A stretch of 56,410 bases of DNA from Ahrensia sp. (GTDB taxonomy: Bacteria > Pseudomonadota > Alphaproteobacteria > Rhizobiales > Rhizobiaceae): the NCBI GenBank assembly GCA_002698425.1, contig NZXU01000029.1:1-56410 (forward strand). Direction: 5' to 3'. Made by a program: the position numbers and the translations under genes. The notes beneath the pieces are model-generated. The model made no database searches and was not told the DNA's origin. It saw only the letters and a list, made by a program, of their open reading frames with translations. Each line of letters starts with the position of its first letter. Positions within the stretch are counted from its first letter, which is position 1. Below, one piece after another: positions 53,015 through 56,410 of this stretch.

Positions 53015-54168
53015 CGGATCATGTCACACAATCGGTTCGCGATGGGCGGCGAGCGGGCCTTGCAATGCTCGTCGGCCTTGCTCTAGGTTTGGTGGCCGCG
53101 AATTCGCCGCTGGCGGATACCTACGCGCTTATTCACCATCTGCCTCTGCGAGTGGGACCGGTCGCGTGGGCAATCGAAGCCCCCCTGATCGAGTGGATCA
53201 ATCAGGGCCTTCTGACGGTCTTCTTCTTTCTGATTGGCATCCACACAAATCATGAGTTGACCCGAGGTACGCTGTCCGAACCCGGCGCGGCCGTGCTTCC
53301 GGCAAGTGCGGCAGTCGGCGGCATGATCGTGCCGGCAGCCATCTATCTTGGTCTTAATGCCGGAGAGACTATCGCCCTTCGTGGGTGGGCGATTCCGATT
53401 GCGACGGACATCGTTTTGGTCCTTGGTGTCCTTTCGCTATGTTCGGGTCAGGTTGGCCCTGCGATCGTCGCATTTGCTACGGCTGCAGCTATATTCGATG
53501 ACCTTGGGTCGGTGGCTGTTATCGCTCTGTTCTACGGAGAGTTGGATCAGCTCTTGCCGCTTTGGATTGTGGCTGGCGGTTCGGCAGGCCTGCTTCTGCT
53601 CAATCGAACCCGAAAGGCCTCGCTCGTGCCTTACCTTCTCTTCGGCTGCGTTCTCTGGGCAGGACTGATCATGACCGGCCTCGAAGGAGCCGTTGCAGGT
53701 GCAATTGTCGGGTTTTCCCTGCCGCTTTCATCGTTTCCGTCAAAAGCAGCCGCGCGCGCCGAGCGGCGCATTTCGCCGTTTGCTCTGTTCTTTGTCGTGC
53801 CGGTCTTTACCTTCTTCAATGGTGGCATCGTGCTGGATTTTGTTCCCGCTGACCCACAGGCATGGTCTGTGGCAATCGGCATTGCAATTGCTTTGATTGT
53901 CGGAAAGCCTTTGGGAATTCTCGGCGGAACGCTTCTGGCGCTTCGCTTGCGCATCGGAACACTTCCTCCTGACACTTCGCTGCGAGACTTATTCGGGGTC
54001 GCACTGCTGGCTGGTGTCGGCTTCACTATGAGCCTGTTCATCGTCGGCGCGGCATTCGATGCAGCCCCGATTGCCGCAACGGCAAAACTCGCCGTTGTGA
54101 GCAGTTCAGCTATCGCCGCCTTACTCGGCATCCTCTCGTTCAATCTCCGCCGATCGGTCGGGCGCTAG
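53011..54168 (+). CDS. nhaA: Na+/H+ antiporter NhaA
   Basis: The 385-residue protein has the NhaA pattern: GLALGLVAANSPLAD near the N-terminus, IATDIVLVLGVLSL with the Asp, IFDDLGSVAVIALFYGEL with the paired Asp residues of the transport site, and GVGFTMSLFI near the end. The frame continues back into the permease gene, but the likely start is TTG 53011, which overlaps the permease stop. Length fits the family. Confidence 0.9.
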   Translation: MTDHVTQSVRDGRRAGLAMLVGLALGLVAANSPLADTYALIHHLPLRVGPVAWAIEAPLIEWINQGLLTVFFFLIGIHTNHELTRGTLSEPGAAVLPASAAVGGMIVPAAIYLGLNAGETIALRGWAIPIATDIVLVLGVLSLCSGQVGPAIVAFATAAAIFDDLGSVAVIALFYGELDQLLPLWIVAGGSAGLLLLNRTRKASLVPYLLFGCVLWAGLIMTGLEGAVAGAIVGFSLPLSSFPSKAAARAERRISPFALFFVVPVFTFFNGGIVLDFVPADPQAWSVAIGIAIALIVGKPLGILGGTLLALRLRIGTLPPDTSLRDLFGVALLAGVGFTMSLFIVGAAFDAAPIAATAKLAVVSSSAIAALLGILSFNLRRSVGR

Positions 54169-54179
54169 CAACGGATGCC

Positions 54180-54632
54180 TCACTCCTCGTCCTCTGGCTC
54201 GACGCAAGGCTGCCAGTCCCACAGACGGTTCATCGTTGAAAAAAGGAAGGATGCTGACCAGGCAATCAGCAAGAGCCCGTTGAGGGCCTCGACACCGGCA
54301 AGAAACCGCAGATGACCGGTCGGGACGATATCTCCGATCCCGAGCGATGTGTACATGACGGTCGAGAAATATAGGTAGTCGAGCGGGTGTGCCATGTCAG
54401 ACCCCTCGAAGTCACCGATCCCGAACCACGCCCCCGCAATCCAGAAGCCGCCCGCGAATAGCCCGATCTGAAACAGATGCGTGACGAACAGCAGGCTCAC
54501 GATGGACAGCACGCGTGTATGCGACCGCATCGGAACAGACGCCATGCGACCTGAGCAGAAGCGCAGGGATGCCAGATGCAGATAGGCTGTGGTGACGAAG
54601 AGCGCGGCGGAAATAGCTATCGAAATTAACAA
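54180..54632 (-). CDS. Small ion-channel protein
   Basis: The 150-residue product has four hydrophobic segments and a potassium-channel-like selectivity region STVMYTSLGIGDIVP (TSLGIGD in place of TVGYGD). It starts at TTG 54632 and is convergent with nhaA. The filter is not the strict GYG signature, so the ion is uncertain. Confidence 0.75.
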   Translation of the reverse strand: MLISIAISAALFVTTAYLHLASLRFCSGRMASVPMRSHTRVLSIVSLLFVTHLFQIGLFAGGFWIAGAWFGIGDFEGSDMAHPLDYLYFSTVMYTSLGIGDIVPTGHLRFLAGVEALNGLLLIAWSASFLFSTMNRLWDWQPCVEPEDEE

Positions 54633-54740
54633 CTTACGATCCGTGTATTGATACTGTTGACCGCAATATGGGTGGCGTCCCGATGCGTCTAATCAAATTA
54701 GCATCGGCAATCTTTGGACTCTAGGTACAGTTTTTCGATC

Positions 54741-55361
54741 ATGGCCCCGATGGAGCGATTCCAGAACGTCACGGCGGAGAAACAGGCGGCAATCCTTGAT
54801 GCCGCGGCGGCGGAGATCGCGACGCATGGCCTGTCCGGCGCCTCGATAAATCGCGGCAGCCCGGATGAGCAAATCGTCCTTCCACCATTACTTCGAAGGC
54901 AAGTACGATCTCTATGCCGCCGTGACGCAACGGGCGCTTGACGACCTGGTTGCCGCCATGGCGCCCGGCGCACTGCCGGCTACGAGCTTGGAATATTGCG
55001 CGATGTGGGAGGCCGTGTATAGGGCGTTTCTGCAGTGCCAGTTGACAGACCACGTCCTGGCGGCCCTGAACTGGAGCGCGATCAGCGCCCGCGCCGCCGG
55101 CACGGCACACCCTGCGCTCGAGATACTGGCAGGCCAGATGCGTCGGTGGCTCGAAGCGCTGATACTGCGGGGCCAGGCGCTAGGTGCGGTGCGAACCGAT
55201 TTGCCGCAGGATCTGCTTCTCGACACCGCCTTCAGGCTGCTCGAGGGCGGCGACCGCTGGTTCGCGGCAACCTGGAGCGAGATGTCCGAAGCCCGCGTCG
55301 CCGCACCGCGTCGCGGATCGTCCTCCTCTTGCGCGACATGGCCGAACACAAGGGAGACTAG
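54741..55361 (+). pseudogene. Frameshifted TetR-family regulator
   Basis: One frame gives the normal start MAPMERFQNVTAEKQAAI and the first part of the helix-turn-helix. A second frame from about 54865 gives MSKSSFHHYFEGKYDLYAAV and the C-terminal domain. Near 55310 a third change is needed to reach the proper end RIVLLLRDMAEHKGD. Two frameshifts are therefore present and the gene is inactive. The intact version probably controlled the two genes that follow. Confidence 0.8.
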
Positions 55362-55363
55362 GA

Positions 55364-55834
55364 ATGAATTTCGCCATGGAGCAGGACTTCACCGCGGGCG
55401 CGACTGGTGCTGCTCGGCCACTGAAACTGGCGCTCCTCTTCTCGATCCTTGGCGAGGCTGTGGTCCTCCTCGTCTGAGGCTTCTACCTTTTCCCCGAGGG
55501 CAGCTGGTTCAACAAGGCTATGTGGACCCCGGTCTATTGCGGCGTTGGAATGGGCGGTGCATTCGGCGCGGTCGTGGTGTTTGGTCTTCTGGGCCGTGTG
55601 GATGGCTGGTGTGCGGTTGGGCTGACAGTGCTGCCGGCAACGGTGATGCTGGGGCTGTTTTGCAACACGCTGTGCCTGAGGCTTGATCTGACCTTCGGCT
55701 ATTTCGGTGCCCAAGGCGCGGGCTTTCTGTTCATGCTCAATGGCATCGCTATGTCCGCCTTGGGCGGCGCCGTCCTTGGTTGTATGACATTCACCGAGCG
55801 GGGGCGGACCTTCCGGCCGCACTGGCTGAAGTGA
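55364..55834 (+). pseudogene. Membrane protein gene with an in-frame stop
   Basis: From ATG 55364 the frame runs through a hydrophobic segment and meets TGA at 55475. The same frame resumes GFYLFPEGSWFNKAMWTPVY and runs to 55834 with three or four more hydrophobic segments. A Trp codon (TGG) changed to TGA would explain it. I do not recognise the family. It lies between the TetR pseudogene and a truncated ATC-hydrolase-like gene. Confidence 0.65.
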
Positions 55835-55889
55835 CCCGCGGCCAGCGCCTGTTCCGCCCAGCGTTCCGCCCGGTCGTGCGCGCGGCGAG

Positions 55890-56160
55890 ATGGCAAAGGG
55901 CCGTTTCACCCGGGCCGAAATCCGCGCACTCCTCACAGACACAACAGACACATGGGCCCGGTTCGAGGGGCACACGACCGAAATCCCGTACGCAAGCAGC
56001 GCGGGTGCGCGGCTCCGGCTTCTGAATGGAGCGCTGATCATCGCCGCCATTCAGTCCGCCATCGAACGTGGCGTGGAACGTGACTATGCCATCGAACTGG
56101 TCGGCGATGCGGCCTGGATCATTTACGGTTGCTTCATGGACAATCCGGACGCGGTTGTTT
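55890..56160 (+). pseudogene. N-terminal fragment of an ATC-hydrolase-like protein
   Basis: About 90 residues (MAKGRFTRAEIRALLTDTTD, then AIERGVERDYAIELVGDAAW) resemble the N-terminal part of the L-2-amino-thiazoline-4-carboxylic acid hydrolase family. After about 56160 the frame runs into DNA whose minus strand encodes an APC permease start, so the rest of the gene is lost and the apparent tail is not real protein. Confidence 0.6.
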
Positions 56161-56323
56161 GGCTGACAACCGCGCCGACGAGGAACAACAAAGGAAACCA
56201 GGTGCCTGCCAGTTCAGCGATCTGGCCGGTCAACGCGAAGATACCGGCACCGATCATCACTCCGGTCCCCATCGAAACTGCGCCAGTCAGCGATATGCTG
56301 TTTTTCTGATAGTCCGTCGTCAC
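56155..56323 (-). pseudogene. Inverted N-terminal fragment of an APC permease
   Basis: The minus strand from GTG 56323 reads MTTDYQKNSISLTGAVSMG and GTGVMIGAGIFALTGQIAEL, clearly an APC permease start like the one at 51674. It breaks off after about 53 residues at the junction with the ATC-hydrolase-like gene. The two permease starts are similar but not identical, so this is a paralogue, cut by a rearrangement. Confidence 0.75.
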
Positions 56324-56359
56324 GTCGCGATCCTTGCTTTTTTCCTGATTGCGTCGAAA

Positions 56360-56410
56360 TCAGGCCAGATCGATCGCTTTCTTCAGCATGTCACGGACAT
56401 CTGCTGCGAC
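56360..56410 (-). CDS. 3' end of an unidentified minus-strand gene
   Basis: Sixteen codons and a TGA stop, reading VAADVRDMLKKAIDLA, lie at the window edge, upstream of the permease fragment on the same strand. Too short to identify. The stop sits within the 7-base inverted repeat CCTGATT/AATCAGG. Confidence 0.35.
   Translation of the reverse strand, partial: VAADVRDMLKKAIDLA

Noticed and set aside
56341..56367. CCTGATT/AATCAGG hairpin considered as a terminator
   Set aside because: The stop codon of the partial minus-strand gene lies inside it and the stem is followed on that strand by A, not T, residues.

Overview
The window reads as part of a large accessory replicon (conjugative plasmid or chromid) of an alphaproteobacterium. 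The evidence is a complete repABC operon with parS-like palindromes and an antisense-RNA locus between repB and repC, a divergent trb (type IV secretion) operon running off the left edge, and an RHE_PE00001-type plasmid protein. Whether the host is Rhizobiales or Rhodobacterales cannot be fixed from the sequence. Base composition is high-GC throughout. No tRNA, rRNA or CRISPR array was seen.

Layout. (1) 1-7.0 kb, backbone: trbD(partial)-trbC-trbB on the minus strand, repABC on the plus strand, a small unknown gene and a serine resolvase with an inverted repeat beside it. (2) 7.2-13.5 kb: an RHE_PE00001 family protein, then an apparent operon of a HipB-like regulator, a HipA-like kinase and a 959-residue STAND-type NTPase with a nuclease-like N-terminus and a C-terminal SEC-C zinc motif, then a small unknown gene. 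(3) 13.6-24.1 kb: the most striking block. A minus-strand operon encodes an Xre/MbcA-type antitoxin, a RES-domain toxin, a small zinc-ribbon-like protein, and an AddB-like plus AddA-like helicase/nuclease pair. It is divergent from a tightly overlapping plus-strand operon for a multi-ubiquitin protein, an E2-like protein, a JAB/MPN isopeptidase and an E1/ThiF-like enzyme. The shared intergenic region carries two copies of a spaced palindromic operator. I read this as a candidate defence island with a bacterial ubiquitin-like conjugation system.

(4) 24.1-25.5 kb: a scar with a truncated IS481-type transposase next to the C-terminal end of a broken subtilisin-like protease. (5) 25.7-30.3 kb: a periplasmic copper-handling operon (small secreted protein, lipoprotein, TolC-like lipoprotein, Tat-exported multicopper oxidase, cupredoxin, CusF-like protein). 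(6) 30.3-31.2 kb: decayed DNA including an acyltransferase relic.

(7) 31.2-50.4 kb: a long metabolic and stress cluster. It holds a patatin; a heavy-metal P1B ATPase with an unusual CPD motif; an archaeal-type (type II) GAPDH; a DUF6629 membrane protein; an ECF-like sigma factor; an FAD oxidoreductase, a cyclopropane fatty acid synthase and an EamA exporter in one overlapping operon; and a chain of DUF5676, DUF3141 (PhaC-like), DUF2933, acetate kinase, phosphate acetyltransferase and FabI. A wrecked Rieske gene, a CBS/BON protein, a nonsense-interrupted cytochrome c, a Cys-rich peptide, another DUF2933 protein and an isoprenylcysteine-methyltransferase-like protein follow. (8) 50.5-56.4 kb: a saccharopine-dehydrogenase-like oxidoreductase, an APC permease, NhaA and an ion channel. 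The right end is decaying: a frameshifted TetR gene, a stop-interrupted membrane protein, and an ATC-hydrolase-like fragment fused to an inverted APC-permease fragment.

The pattern is a stable replication/transfer backbone with a dense defence/toxin-antitoxin island and a copper/envelope/acetyl-phosphate stress island, with pseudogenes at the island edges. All family assignments come from reading motifs and gene order; no database search was run.
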